DNA of 64,000 nt from Nocardioides sp. Soil774 (GTDB taxonomy: Bacteria > Actinomycetota > Actinomycetes > Propionibacteriales > Nocardioidaceae), in NCBI RefSeq assembly GCF_001428125.1, contig NZ_LMSM01000001.1, positions 373,306 to 437,305 on the forward strand, read 5' to 3'. A model generated the notes under the pieces. It was given only the letters and a program-made list of their open reading frames with translations. It had not been told where the DNA came from and made no database searches. Each line of letters opens with the position of its first letter. Position 1 is the stretch's first letter. Shown here one piece after another: positions 1 through 8,155 of the stretch. The position numbers were made by a program, and so were the translations under genes.

Positions 1-43
1 CGTGGCGACCGCGCTGTCGGTGTCCTACGCGAAGCTCGGCTGA
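1..43 (+). CDS. 3' end of an upstream gene (partial)
   Basis: An open frame entering from the left edge encodes a C-terminal tail ending VSYAKLG and stops with TGA at 41-43. Only 13 residues are visible, too few to assign a family. It lies about 55 bp upstream of the uridine-kinase-like gene on the same strand. Confidence 0.45.
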   Translation, partial: VATALSVSYAKLG

Positions 44-97
44 CGTCAGCCCAATTCGCTGGCGCACCTCCCCTGCCGACCACCACGATGGCGCGTG

Positions 98-688
98 ATG
101 GCCACCACGACGACGAACGACGACCTGCTGTCGCGCGTGCGCACCCTCGCCACGACCGGTGACCGGGTGCCGGTCGTCGGCATCAGCGGGCACGGAGGGG
201 CCGGCAAGTCGACGCTGGCGGAGAGGCTCGCACAGGACCTGGGGCTCACGCCGGAGCAGGTCGTCGGCACCGACTCCTGCTACGCCACGACCTGCGGCCC
301 CGGCGCCGGGATGTGGGAGCAGCACGACTGGGCGCTCGTCGAGGCCGTCGTCGCTCGGGCGAGGGCCGGTGCGGACCGGCTGTCCTACGACTACCGCTGG
401 TGGCTCGGCGAGACCGGCGTGAGCGACGAGCCGATGCCGTCGGTGCTGATCGTGGAGGGGATCCGGCTGTTCCACGAGCGCAGCGACGGGTGGTTCGACC
501 TGTCGGTGTGGATCGACCTGGACGCCGGCGCGGCCGGCGCCCGGGCCAAGGCGCGCAACGTGCTGCAGGGCGACGACCGGTCCGAGCTCGACCTCTGGGA
601 CACCAAGTGGATCCCCGAGGGCCACCTCTACGAGCAGCTCGCCCGTCCGCGCGAGCGCGCCGACCTCGTGCTCGCCGCCGAGGGCTGA
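98..688 (+). CDS. Uridine kinase-like P-loop NTPase
   Basis: A 196-residue protein with an N-terminal Walker A motif (GHGGAGKST, about residues 33-41) followed by a VEGIRLF segment typical of the uridine kinase/nucleoside kinase fold. The family phosphorylates small nucleosides or related metabolites with ATP in the cytoplasm; the substrate here cannot be read from the sequence. ATG at 98 is chosen; a GTG at 95 lies directly before it and no clear Shine-Dalgarno separates them. A strong hairpin follows the stop codon, so it probably forms its own transcription unit. Confidence 0.75.
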   Translation: MATTTTNDDLLSRVRTLATTGDRVPVVGISGHGGAGKSTLAERLAQDLGLTPEQVVGTDSCYATTCGPGAGMWEQHDWALVEAVVARARAGADRLSYDYRWWLGETGVSDEPMPSVLIVEGIRLFHERSDGWFDLSVWIDLDAGAAGARAKARNVLQGDDRSELDLWDTKWIPEGHLYEQLARPRERADLVLAAEG

Positions 689-700
689 GCCCCGCAGGGG

Positions 701-725
701 TGGTCCCGGCTCGGGGCCGGGACCA
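701..725 (+). terminator. Hairpin terminator after the kinase gene
   Basis: A perfect 10-bp stem (TGGTCCCGGC and its complement) with a 5-base loop starts 12 bp after the kinase stop codon. There is no clear T-tract, as is common in high-GC actinobacteria. The right arm overlaps a DosR-like site at 719-732. Confidence 0.5.
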
Positions 726-732
726 ACGACCC
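719..732. promoter_or_regulatory. DosR/DevR-like binding site (weak)
   Basis: GGGACCAACGACCC matches the 14-bp DosR pattern GGGAC-N4-GTCCC at all but one arm position. It lies 57 bp upstream of the small gene at 790, which is coupled to the TreT-like gene. A DosR/DosS pair sits at the other end of the window. Caution: part of the site is also the right arm of a terminator hairpin, so the match may be partly coincidental. Confidence 0.35.
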
Positions 733-789
733 TGTGCGGACGGGCGGGTCGCGATGAGACTCGACGGTGAGACCTCGAGGAGATCACCG

Positions 790-1119
790 ATGCACCCTGG
801 CCCCACCCACGCCTCCACCTCTTCTGCCCGTGCCTCCGCCCAGCACTCTGCCGCCCGCCCGAGCGACCCCGTCCGGGTCCTGGTCGACGACGTGCCCGAG
901 CTCGGCGAGCGCGTGCGGGAGGCCGCGCGACGCGCCCGCGAGACCGACCGCGCCGTCGAGCTCGTCGAGCCCGACCTGGCCGTGGACGACCACGAGGGGC
1001 GGGCGCGGCGGTGCCGGCGGATGGACGAGGCGCTCGCGGCGGTGCGGGACGCGGCGCCCGGCGTCGAGGTGAGGGTGGCGGTCGCGGTCGACCTGCCCCG
1101 ACCGCGGAGCCCGCGATGA
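790..1119 (+). CDS. Small hypothetical protein, coupled to TreT-like gene
   Basis: A 109-residue protein of unrecognised family. The first third is Ser/Ala/Pro rich; the rest is strongly charged, with Arg- and Glu-rich stretches that could form helices. The start is supported by GAGGAG at 776-781, 8 bases upstream of ATG. Its stop TGA overlaps the ATG of the next gene (ATGA at 1116-1119), which implies translational coupling with the TreT-like glycosyltransferase. A DosR-like site lies upstream. No function is assigned. Confidence 0.6.
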   Translation: MHPGPTHASTSSARASAQHSAARPSDPVRVLVDDVPELGERVREAARRARETDRAVELVEPDLAVDDHEGRARRCRRMDEALAAVRDAAPGVEVRVAVAVDLPRPRSPR

Positions 1120-2498
1120 CCCGGCAGACGACCGAGCTGGCGCCAGGGGTGTTCGACGTCGACGTCGTGCCGGTGGCGCTGGAGCGCCTCGCGCCCCTGC
1201 TCAGCCCCGAGCGCGTCGCCCGCATGCGGGCCTACGCCGCGGCCGGCAACGAGCTGCTGGGCGGCCGGACGGTGTGGTGCGTGAACTCGACGGCGCGCGG
1301 CGGCGGGGTCGCGGAGATGCTGCACACCCTGGTCGCCTACGCCGCGGGGACCGGCGTCGACATCCGGTGGCTGGTGCTGGGCGGCGACCCGGAGTTCTTC
1401 GCGGTGACCAAGCGCCTGCACAACCGGCTGCACGGCGTCGCCGGCGACGCGGGGCCGCTCGACGCCGGCGCGCGGGCGACGTACGACGCCACACTGGCGC
1501 GGCACCGCGACGAGGTGGCCGCGCGGGTGCGGGCCGGCGACATCGTGCTGCTGCACGACCCGCAGACCGCCGGGCTCGTCGAGTGCCTGCGCGAGCGCGG
1601 CGCCCTCGTGGTGTGGCGCTGCCACATCGGCCTCGACGAGCGCAACGCCCACACCTCGGAGGGCTGGGCGTTCCTGCGACCGATGCTCGAGCCGGCAGCC
1701 GCGTTCATCTTCTCGCGGACGCAGTTCGCCCCCGAGTGGGTCGGCCGCGACCGGTTGTGGATCATCCCGCCGTCGCTGGACCCCTTCAGCCAGAAGAACG
1801 TCGACCTGTCCGCGCACGACGTCGACGACCTCGTGCACCGCGACGGCCTCGTGGTCGAGGGCGGCCCGCTGCCGCGCGAGGGCCGCGCGGTGCTGCAGGT
1901 GAGCCGGTGGGACCGCCTCAAGGACATGGCCGGCGTGCAGGCGGCGTTCGCCGAGCACCTGGGCGAGCTGCCCGCCGACGTCCACCTGGTCCTCGCCGGC
2001 CCGGAGGCCGACGGCGTGGCCGACGACCCGGAGGCTGCGGAGGTGCTCGGCGAGTGCCGCCGGCAGTGGGCGTCGCTGCCTGCGCCCGCCCGCGACCGGA
2101 TCCACCTCGTGTCGGTGCCGATGGACGACCTCGACCACAACGCCCGCACCGTCAACGCCCTGCAGCGCTGGGCGACCATCGTGGTGCAGAAGAGCCTGGC
2201 GGAGGGCTTCGGCCTCACCGTCACCGAGCCGATGTGGAAGTCGCGACCCGTGGTCGCCTCCGCGGTGGGCGGGATCCGCGACCAGGTCGAGCACGGCGTC
2301 AGCGGGTTGCTGCTCGACGACCCGCACGACGGGGCGAAGCTCGTCGAAGCGCTCGCCTGGCTGCTGGCCGACCCCGGGCGCTGCGCGGAGATGGGCCGGC
2401 AGGCCCATCTGCGGGTGCAGGACCGCTACCTCGCCGACCGCCACCTCATCCAGTACGTCGACCTCTTCGCGCAGCTCATCGCGAAGGGGGACGCGTAG
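1116..2498 (+). CDS. treT: TreT-like trehalose synthase, GT4 glycosyltransferase
   Basis: A 460-residue retaining glycosyltransferase of the GT-B fold resembling TreT, which joins NDP-glucose and glucose to make trehalose in one reversible step. N-terminal features include a CVNSTARGGGVAEML segment (about residues 51-65) typical of the acceptor domain. The C-terminal donor domain has the E-x7-E motif (EGFGLTVTE) and an AVGGIRDQVEHG stretch. The ATG overlaps the stop of the preceding small gene. It ends 4 bp from the convergent SulP gene, with no room for a separate terminator. Product specificity for trehalose is inferred from family resemblance. Confidence 0.75.
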   Translation: MTRQTTELAPGVFDVDVVPVALERLAPLLSPERVARMRAYAAAGNELLGGRTVWCVNSTARGGGVAEMLHTLVAYAAGTGVDIRWLVLGGDPEFFAVTKRLHNRLHGVAGDAGPLDAGARATYDATLARHRDEVAARVRAGDIVLLHDPQTAGLVECLRERGALVVWRCHIGLDERNAHTSEGWAFLRPMLEPAAAFIFSRTQFAPEWVGRDRLWIIPPSLDPFSQKNVDLSAHDVDDLVHRDGLVVEGGPLPREGRAVLQVSRWDRLKDMAGVQAAFAEHLGELPADVHLVLAGPEADGVADDPEAAEVLGECRRQWASLPAPARDRIHLVSVPMDDLDHNARTVNALQRWATIVVQKSLAEGFGLTVTEPMWKSRPVVASAVGGIRDQVEHGVSGLLLDDPHDGAKLVEALAWLLADPGRCAEMGRQAHLRVQDRYLADRHLIQYVDLFAQLIAKGDA

Positions 2499-2502
2499 CG
2501 GC

Positions 2503-4167
2503 TCAGGCGCCGCCGGTGGCGGCGCGGTAGCCCTCGAGCGCGGTCGGCAGGGTCGGGAAGACGTGCTCGTCGCCGATGCGCTCCAGCAGCCCGCTCGGCT
2601 GGAGCACCTCGCGCGGCTCCTGCTTGAGCCGGGCGAGCGCCAGCACGACGCCGCGGTCGGCGAGCTCGGCGCGCAGCGTCTCGAGCGCGTCGGCGCCAGT
2701 GAGGTCGACCTCGCCGATCGCCTCGGCGTTGAGCAGCACCCACACCGGGTCGTAGCGCTCGACCGCCTCGCGCACGCGGGAGAGGAAGTTGTCGGCGTTG
2801 GCGAAGAACAGCGGCGCGTCGTAGCGGTAGACGAGCAGGCCGGGCACGACCACGGCGGCGTCGTAGTCGTCGACGTCGTGCATGCCGGCGAGGTCGGGCA
2901 CGAGGCCCTCGATCGCGTCGTGCGGGCGCGCCACCCGGCGGATCACGTCGACCAGGGACAGGCTGATCGCGACCAGCACGCCCTCGAGCACCCCGAGCAC
3001 GAGCACGCCGGTGGTGGTGGCGAGCGCGATGAGCAGCTCGGTGCGCCGGTAGCGCGCGATGCGCACGAACTCGCCGACGTCGACCAGCCGCAGCCCGGCG
3101 TAGACGACGACGGCGGCGAGCGCCGGGTCGGGGAACCGCGCGAGCACCGGTCGCAGCGCCACCACCAGCACCAGCGCCGCCCCGAGCGTGGCCAGGCCCG
3201 ACCAGCGTGACCGGCCGCCGACCGCGTCGACGATGGCCGTGCGGCTTCCGGAGCTGCTGACGGGGAAGCCGTGGACCACCCCGGCGGCGACGTTGGCGGC
3301 GCCGAGGGCCAGCAGCTCGCGCCGCGCGTCGACGCGGTGCCCGTGGCGGTCACCGAAGGCCCGCGCGGTCAGCACGTTGTCGGTGAAGCCGACCACGGCG
3401 ATCGCGAGCGCCGTGGTAAGCAGCGCGCCCGTCCCCAGCGACGACACGGCCGAGGCGAAGGAGGGCAGGCCGAACGACGGCAGCGCGAAGGGCAGCTCGC
3501 CGACGACGGCGACCCCGTCGTCGGGCAGTCGCGCCAGGGCCACGGCGACCGTCGCGACGAGGATGCCGAGCAGCGGCACCGGGCCGGTGGGCCACAGCCG
3601 GGCACCCACCAGCAGCAGGGCGAGCGTGCCGAGGCACACCGCCAGCGTCGGCACGTGCACCGCCGACGGGTGCTGCGCCAGCCACCACGCCTCGCCCAGC
3701 ACGCTGCCGTCGGGGATGTCGGCGCCACTGCCGCGGGCCGCCTGGGAGACGACCATGAGCCCGGCGATCCCTGCCATGTAGCCCACCAGCACCGGCTTGG
3801 ACAGCAGGTCGGCGAGGAACCCGAGCCCGCCGGCCCACGCGAGCAGGCACACGGCGCCGACCGCGAGGGCCAGCGCCGCCGCAGCGTCCTCGGCGGGTCC
3901 GCCGGTGACGGCGGTGGCCAGCGCGGCGCCGGTCATCAGGGCCGTGGTCGACTCGGGCCCCACCGAGAGCTGGGGCGACGACCCCAGCAGGAAGTAGACC
4001 GCCAGCGAGACGAAGGCGGCCCACAGGCCGGCCTCCGGTGGCATCCGCGCCAGGCCGGAGTAGGCCAGCACCTGCGGCACCAGGTAGGCAGCGACCGTGA
4101 CACCGGCGACCACGTCGCGCCGCAGGGCCGGTCGCGCCGGCGGTCGCAGGGTGCCGGACCACGTCAT
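2503..4167 (-). CDS. SulP family anion transporter with STAS domain
   Basis: A 554-residue inner-membrane protein. Residues about 15-400 contain 10-12 hydrophobic segments of the SulP/SLC26 fold, and about 430-550 form a cytoplasmic STAS domain with the typical VWVLLNAEAIGEVDLTG region. SulP proteins move sulfate, bicarbonate or other anions by proton or sodium coupling or exchange. The substrate is not determinable; no carbonic anhydrase or sulfate assimilation gene is next to it. The gene converges with the TreT-like gene and starts at ATG 4167. Confidence 0.85.
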   Translation of the reverse strand: MTWSGTLRPPARPALRRDVVAGVTVAAYLVPQVLAYSGLARMPPEAGLWAAFVSLAVYFLLGSSPQLSVGPESTTALMTGAALATAVTGGPAEDAAAALALAVGAVCLLAWAGGLGFLADLLSKPVLVGYMAGIAGLMVVSQAARGSGADIPDGSVLGEAWWLAQHPSAVHVPTLAVCLGTLALLLVGARLWPTGPVPLLGILVATVAVALARLPDDGVAVVGELPFALPSFGLPSFASAVSSLGTGALLTTALAIAVVGFTDNVLTARAFGDRHGHRVDARRELLALGAANVAAGVVHGFPVSSSGSRTAIVDAVGGRSRWSGLATLGAALVLVVALRPVLARFPDPALAAVVVYAGLRLVDVGEFVRIARYRRTELLIALATTTGVLVLGVLEGVLVAISLSLVDVIRRVARPHDAIEGLVPDLAGMHDVDDYDAAVVVPGLLVYRYDAPLFFANADNFLSRVREAVERYDPVWVLLNAEAIGEVDLTGADALETLRAELADRGVVLALARLKQEPREVLQPSGLLERIGDEHVFPTLPTALEGYRAATGGA

Positions 4168-4205
4168 CCCCGCAAGTTAGCCGCGATCCGGCGCGGGGGA
4201 GAGGG

Positions 4206-5096
4206 TCATTGGTCCTGACGGCCGACGCGGGCGAGGAAGGCGCGGTAGTCCGCCGCGGTGCGGGCGGGCGCCTCCAGCATCGGCATGTGCCCGAGGTCGG
4301 GATAGCTCACGGTGCGGGCCCCGTCGACGCCCTGCGCCCACACCCCGGCGGTGCTGGGGTGGACCAGCCGGTCCTGCTCGCCCCACATGACGAGGGTGGG
4401 GGCGCCCACCTCGTGGAGCCGGTCGTCCAGGGTGGCCACGCCGTGGAAGTCGGTGAAGATCTCCGCGAGCTGCTCGCGCCGTGCGACGTAGTCGTGGGCG
4501 ACGGCCGCGCGCAGGAAGCCGGGCAGGAACGGCGGACGCGCCATCGTCATGGCGTAGAACGCCGGGAAGTCGGCGACGCTGTCGAGCAGGAACGGGTTGC
4601 GGCCCTCGCGGATCAGCACCTCGGCCTCGCTCGGCTCGGGCGAGGCCACGCCGACCGCGTCGCTGAGCATCAGCGACCGCACGCGGTGGGGGTGCTCGAC
4701 GGCCAGGGTGGCGGCGACGAAGCCGCCCATCGAGTTGCCGGCGACGTGGGCCTCGTCGATGCCGAGCCCATCGAGGAGGGCGGCCACGCGGGCAGCCTGC
4801 TCCGGGGCGGAGTGGCCCGCACCGCTGGTGAAGCCCGACGCCCCGTGCCCCGCGAGCTCCGGCACCACGACCCGGTGGTCGCGCAGCAGGTGGCGCGCGA
4901 AGCGCACCCACACCACCCGGTCGGCGGAGTAGCCGTGCAGCAGCACGACGGCCGGCGCGTCGTCGGGACCGCCCTCGAGGAGTGCCAGTGAGCCGTCGCC
5001 GACGTCGACGCGGCGCTCGCGCAGGCCGTACGCCTTCGCCTCGGCAGCGGTCGCCCTCGCGTAGAGCCGCCCCGCCAGGGCCGTACGCCGCTTCAC
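4206..5096 (-). CDS. Alpha/beta hydrolase
   Basis: A 296-residue alpha/beta-hydrolase-fold protein. The nucleophile elbow is GNSMGG with the serine as likely nucleophile, an HGYSAD segment forms the oxyanion region, and GHMPMLE near the C-terminus carries the likely catalytic histidine. The GTG start at 5096 overlaps the stop of the SDR gene by 4 bases, so it is the last gene of a monooxygenase-SDR-hydrolase operon. In such operons the hydrolase usually cleaves an ester or lactone made by a Baeyer-Villiger enzyme; this role is inferred. Confidence 0.8.
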   Translation of the reverse strand: MKRRTALAGRLYARATAAEAKAYGLRERRVDVGDGSLALLEGGPDDAPAVVLLHGYSADRVVWVRFARHLLRDHRVVVPELAGHGASGFTSGAGHSAPEQAARVAALLDGLGIDEAHVAGNSMGGFVAATLAVEHPHRVRSLMLSDAVGVASPEPSEAEVLIREGRNPFLLDSVADFPAFYAMTMARPPFLPGFLRAAVAHDYVARREQLAEIFTDFHGVATLDDRLHEVGAPTLVMWGEQDRLVHPSTAGVWAQGVDGARTVSYPDLGHMPMLEAPARTAADYRAFLARVGRQDQ

Positions 5097-5932
5097 TTGC
5101 CGCCCCGCGACCGCACGACGCCGGTGATGAGGCGCTGGTAGCCGGTGGGGGCCACGCGGACCATCGCGTCGAAGACCCGGGCGTCGGGGCCTACCAGGAC
5201 CCGCCGCTTGTTCTTCTGCACCGCACCCACGATGACCTCGGCCGCCTTGGCGGGGGAGGTGATGAACGACTTCTCGAACTCCCTCGACGACACCTCCGCC
5301 GACTTGCCGGTGGCGTCGGCGACGCTGGCGTCGACCCGCGCGGCCCGGGCGATGTTGGTCTTGATGCCGCCGGGGTGCACGCAGGTGGCGCTCACGCAGG
5401 AGCGGGTCAGCTCGAGGTCCTGGCGCAGCGACTCGGTGAACCCGCGCACGGCGTACTTGCTGGCGTTGTAGCCGCTCATCAGCGGCTGGGCGGTGAGGCC
5501 GAAGACGCTGGAGATGTTGACGACGTGCCCCTCGCCGGACGCCTCGAGGTGGGGCAGGAACGCCTTGGTGCCGTGGACGACGCCCCAGAAGTTCACGCCC
5601 ATGATCCAGCGGTAGTCGTCGGTCGACAGCGCAGCGACGGTGCCCGACAGGGCGACGCCGGCGTTGTTGATGACGAGGTTGGCGCGCCCGTGGTCGGCGA
5701 CGACCTGGTCGGCCCACGCGAGCACCGCTGCCTCGTCGGCGACGTCGACGGTCGCCGTGGTCACCGCCCGGGCCCGGCCGGCGAGCAGGCGCTCGGTCTC
5801 GGCGAGGCCGGCGGCGTCGACGTCGGACAGCGCCAGGCGGCAGCCGCGGTCGGCGAGGTGGAGGGCGAGGGCCCGGCCGATGCCGGACCCCGCTCCGGTG
5901 ACGGCGGCGACCTTGTCGTCGAGGTGCTTCAT
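5093..5932 (-). CDS. SDR family NAD(P)-dependent oxidoreductase
   Basis: A 279-residue classical short-chain dehydrogenase. The cofactor motif TGAGSGIG is at about residues 11-18, NNAG follows in mid-protein, and the catalytic YNASK tetrad segment lies near residue 155. It would oxidise an alcohol or reduce a ketone. Its ATG overlaps the monooxygenase stop and its stop overlaps the hydrolase start, giving a tightly coupled three-gene operon. A plausible pathway is alcohol to ketone (SDR), ketone to ester (monooxygenase), ester to acid plus alcohol (hydrolase). Confidence 0.85.
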   Translation of the reverse strand: MKHLDDKVAAVTGAGSGIGRALALHLADRGCRLALSDVDAAGLAETERLLAGRARAVTTATVDVADEAAVLAWADQVVADHGRANLVINNAGVALSGTVAALSTDDYRWIMGVNFWGVVHGTKAFLPHLEASGEGHVVNISSVFGLTAQPLMSGYNASKYAVRGFTESLRQDLELTRSCVSATCVHPGGIKTNIARAARVDASVADATGKSAEVSSREFEKSFITSPAKAAEVIVGAVQKNKRRVLVGPDARVFDAMVRVAPTGYQRLITGVVRSRGGK

Positions 5933-7413
5933 GCGGGGATCCTCTCGCGGGCGGGCGTGATCACGTGGTGCTCGGGACGGAAGCGGCGCGCGAGGCGCCG
6001 GAAGGAGAAGGAGAAGCCGGGGAACATCGCGACGACCTTGCCCGAGCGCGACTGGTACCACGACGTGCAGCCTCCGTCGTGCCACACGGTCCGCTCCATC
6101 TCGCGGTGGATCATCGAGGTGTAGGCCTCCTCGGCCTCGGGGGTGACCTCGATGCTGGCCGCCCCGGCGTCGAGCACGGTCCCGATCGCGCGGAGCAGGT
6201 AGTGCATCTGCGACTCGATGACGAAGATCGCGCTGGTGTGCCCGATCCCGGTGTTGGGGCCGGTGACGACGAAGAAGTTGGGGAAGCCCGGCACGCTCGT
6301 GCCGAGGTAGGCGCGGGGGAAGTCGTGCCACACGTCGGCCAGCCGGGCGCCGTCACGTCCGCGCACGTCGTGGGAGATCAGGCCGTCGGTGGCGTCGTAG
6401 CCGGTGGAGAAGACGACCACGTCGAGGTCGAGGTGCTCGCCCGAGGCGGTGACGACGCCGGTCGCGTCGAAGCGCTCGATGCCGTCGTGGCGGTCGTGCA
6501 GCGTGCTGTTGGGCGCGGAGAGCGCGGGGTAGAGCGTGTCGGACAGGATGATCCGCTTGCAGCCGATCGTGTAGTCCGGCGTGACCTTCGCACGCAGCTG
6601 CGGGTCGGGCACCTGGGCCTCGATGTGACGCAGCGCCTCGCGCTGGGCGAGCACCTTCAGCAGCCGTCGGCTGTGCTTGAAGCCGACGACGCGGGTCTCG
6701 AGCTTCCAGTAGATCGCGGTGCGCAGCGCCCTCTGCGCCGGGCGCAGCCGCAGCACGCGCCGTTGGAGGGGGGAGAAGACCCGGTCGGGGCGGGGGAGCA
6801 CCCAGTGGCGGCTGCGCTGGAAGACATGGAGGTGCGCGACCTCGGGCTGGATCGCCGGGATCACCTGCGCGGCGCTGGCGCCCGAGCCGACCACCGCGAC
6901 GCGTTTGCCGGCGAGGTCGACGTCGTGGTCCCAGCCGTTGGTGTGGAAGCGGGCTCCCGTGAAGTCGTCGAGCCCGGGGAAGTCCGGCACGACCGGGGTG
7001 CTGAGCGGGCCGGTGGCGTTGACGAGGAACCGGCCCCGGTGGAGCGTCCCGTCGGCGGTGCGCACGCACCACGCCTCGCCGTCCCAGTCCGCGCCCACGA
7101 CCTCCGCGCCGAGGACGGTGCGCTCGCGCAGGCGGTGCTTGTCGACGACGTGGTCGGTGTAGGCGCGCAGCTCGGCCTGCTCGGCGTACATCCGGGTCCA
7201 GGGGTAGGGCTCGGAGGCGATCGAGTAGAGCGGCGACGGCACGTCGACCGCGGCACCGGGGTAGGAGTTCTGGCACCACGTGCCGCCCATGAAGTCGCGC
7301 CGCTCGAGGATGCGGAAGTCGGTGATGCCGCGGCGCAGCAGGTTGATCGCCGTCACCTGGCCGCCGAAGCCGCTGCCGATGATCAGCACGGTCGTGGTCT
7401 CCACGTGCGTCAC
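5929..7413 (-). CDS. Flavin-containing monooxygenase, Baeyer-Villiger-like
   Basis: A 494-residue flavoprotein. An FAD-binding GxGxxG (GSGFGG) is at about residues 13-18 and a second nucleotide-binding GSGASA about 170 residues in. GGTWCQNSYPGAAVD and an FSTGYD segment also match Baeyer-Villiger/FMO proteins. It would insert oxygen into a ketone using NADPH. The GTG at 7413 is one start; a GTG at 7404 lies 7 bases after a TAGTGT -10-like hexamer (7412-7417) and could be a leaderless start. A TetR gene upstream on the same strand is the probable regulator. Confidence 0.85.
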   Translation of the reverse strand: MTHVETTTVLIIGSGFGGQVTAINLLRRGITDFRILERRDFMGGTWCQNSYPGAAVDVPSPLYSIASEPYPWTRMYAEQAELRAYTDHVVDKHRLRERTVLGAEVVGADWDGEAWCVRTADGTLHRGRFLVNATGPLSTPVVPDFPGLDDFTGARFHTNGWDHDVDLAGKRVAVVGSGASAAQVIPAIQPEVAHLHVFQRSRHWVLPRPDRVFSPLQRRVLRLRPAQRALRTAIYWKLETRVVGFKHSRRLLKVLAQREALRHIEAQVPDPQLRAKVTPDYTIGCKRIILSDTLYPALSAPNSTLHDRHDGIERFDATGVVTASGEHLDLDVVVFSTGYDATDGLISHDVRGRDGARLADVWHDFPRAYLGTSVPGFPNFFVVTGPNTGIGHTSAIFVIESQMHYLLRAIGTVLDAGAASIEVTPEAEEAYTSMIHREMERTVWHDGGCTSWYQSRSGKVVAMFPGFSFSFRRLARRFRPEHHVITPARERIPA

Positions 7414-7423
7414 ACTAAAGTGA
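7410..7423 (-). promoter_or_regulatory. Imperfect palindrome at the monooxygenase start, possible TetR operator
   Basis: TCACACTAAAGTGA is an imperfect 14-bp palindrome (TCACnnTAnnGTGA, 10 of 14 positions symmetric). It covers the -10-like TAGTGT on the minus strand and the first GTG start of the monooxygenase. It lies 35 bp after the end of the TetR gene, so a role as operator for that regulator is plausible but unproven. Confidence 0.3.
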
Positions 7424-7457
7424 GGACGCTCGATTCCGCATCAGCGGGTGACGCAGG

Positions 7458-8096
7458 TCACGTCGTCCGTGGGTCGGCCAGCATCGCCGTCGCGGCGCCG
7501 GCCAGGAAGTCCGACAGCGACGAGGTGACGACCTCGCGGTCGGTCGCGAAGCCGGTGCTGGCCCACGTCACCACGGCGTGGCTCACCGCACCCACCGCGG
7601 CGCTCGCCATCAGCTCGTGGGCCTGCTCCGGCAGGGCCGCGGCACCGTCGCGCTCGCTCAGCACGCCGATCATCAGGTGCCCGAAGGCCTGCATGCGGGC
7701 GAGGTACGTCGACTCGACGCGCGTGCTGATGCCCAGCACCTCGAACCACACCACCCGCGCCACCCGCGGGTCGTCCTCGACGAGGGCGAGGAAGGCGTCG
7801 AGCCCGCGCCGGGCCAGGGCGCCGACCTCGTCGTCACGGTCACCCAGGGCGGCGAGCGCGGCCTGCTCGAGCCGGGCGGTGCACTCGTCGTAGACCGCGA
7901 GCAGCAGGTCCTCGGTGGAGTCGAACTGCTCGTAGAAGTAGCGGTCGCTCACCTTCGCCTCGCGGCACAGCCGGCGCACGGTGGTGGCGCGGTAGCCCGC
8001 CGTGCCGAAGAGCTCGAGCCCGGCGTCCAGCAGCTGGCGCCGCCGGCGCTCGTCGCGGTCGCTGGCCGACTCCCCGGCATAGGTCCGCCCGCTCAC
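7458..8096 (-). CDS. TetR/AcrR family transcriptional regulator
   Basis: A 212-residue regulator. The N-terminal helix-turn-helix spans about residues 18-64, with a typical LFGTAGYRATTVRRLCREA segment and a KVSDRYFYEQF recognition region. The C-terminal ligand-binding domain is variable, as expected. The start is GTG at 8096. It lies immediately upstream of the monooxygenase-SDR-hydrolase genes on the same strand, so it probably represses them in the absence of a hydrophobic inducer. Confidence 0.85.
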   Translation of the reverse strand: MSGRTYAGESASDRDERRRRQLLDAGLELFGTAGYRATTVRRLCREAKVSDRYFYEQFDSTEDLLLAVYDECTARLEQAALAALGDRDDEVGALARRGLDAFLALVEDDPRVARVVWFEVLGISTRVESTYLARMQAFGHLMIGVLSERDGAAALPEQAHELMASAAVGAVSHAVVTWASTGFATDREVVTSSLSDFLAGAATAMLADPRTT

Positions 8097-8155
8097 GGGG
8101 TCATTCGACCACAGCCCCGGCAGCCCGTCCCCGGGCGCGGTGACAGACTGCGGCC

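Noticed and set aside
246-2444. Long open frame of over 700 codons on the minus strand opposite the kinase and TreT-like genes
   Set aside because: It is a composition-driven antisense frame, rich in Arg and Ala without domain-like sequence, and overlaps two well-supported genes.
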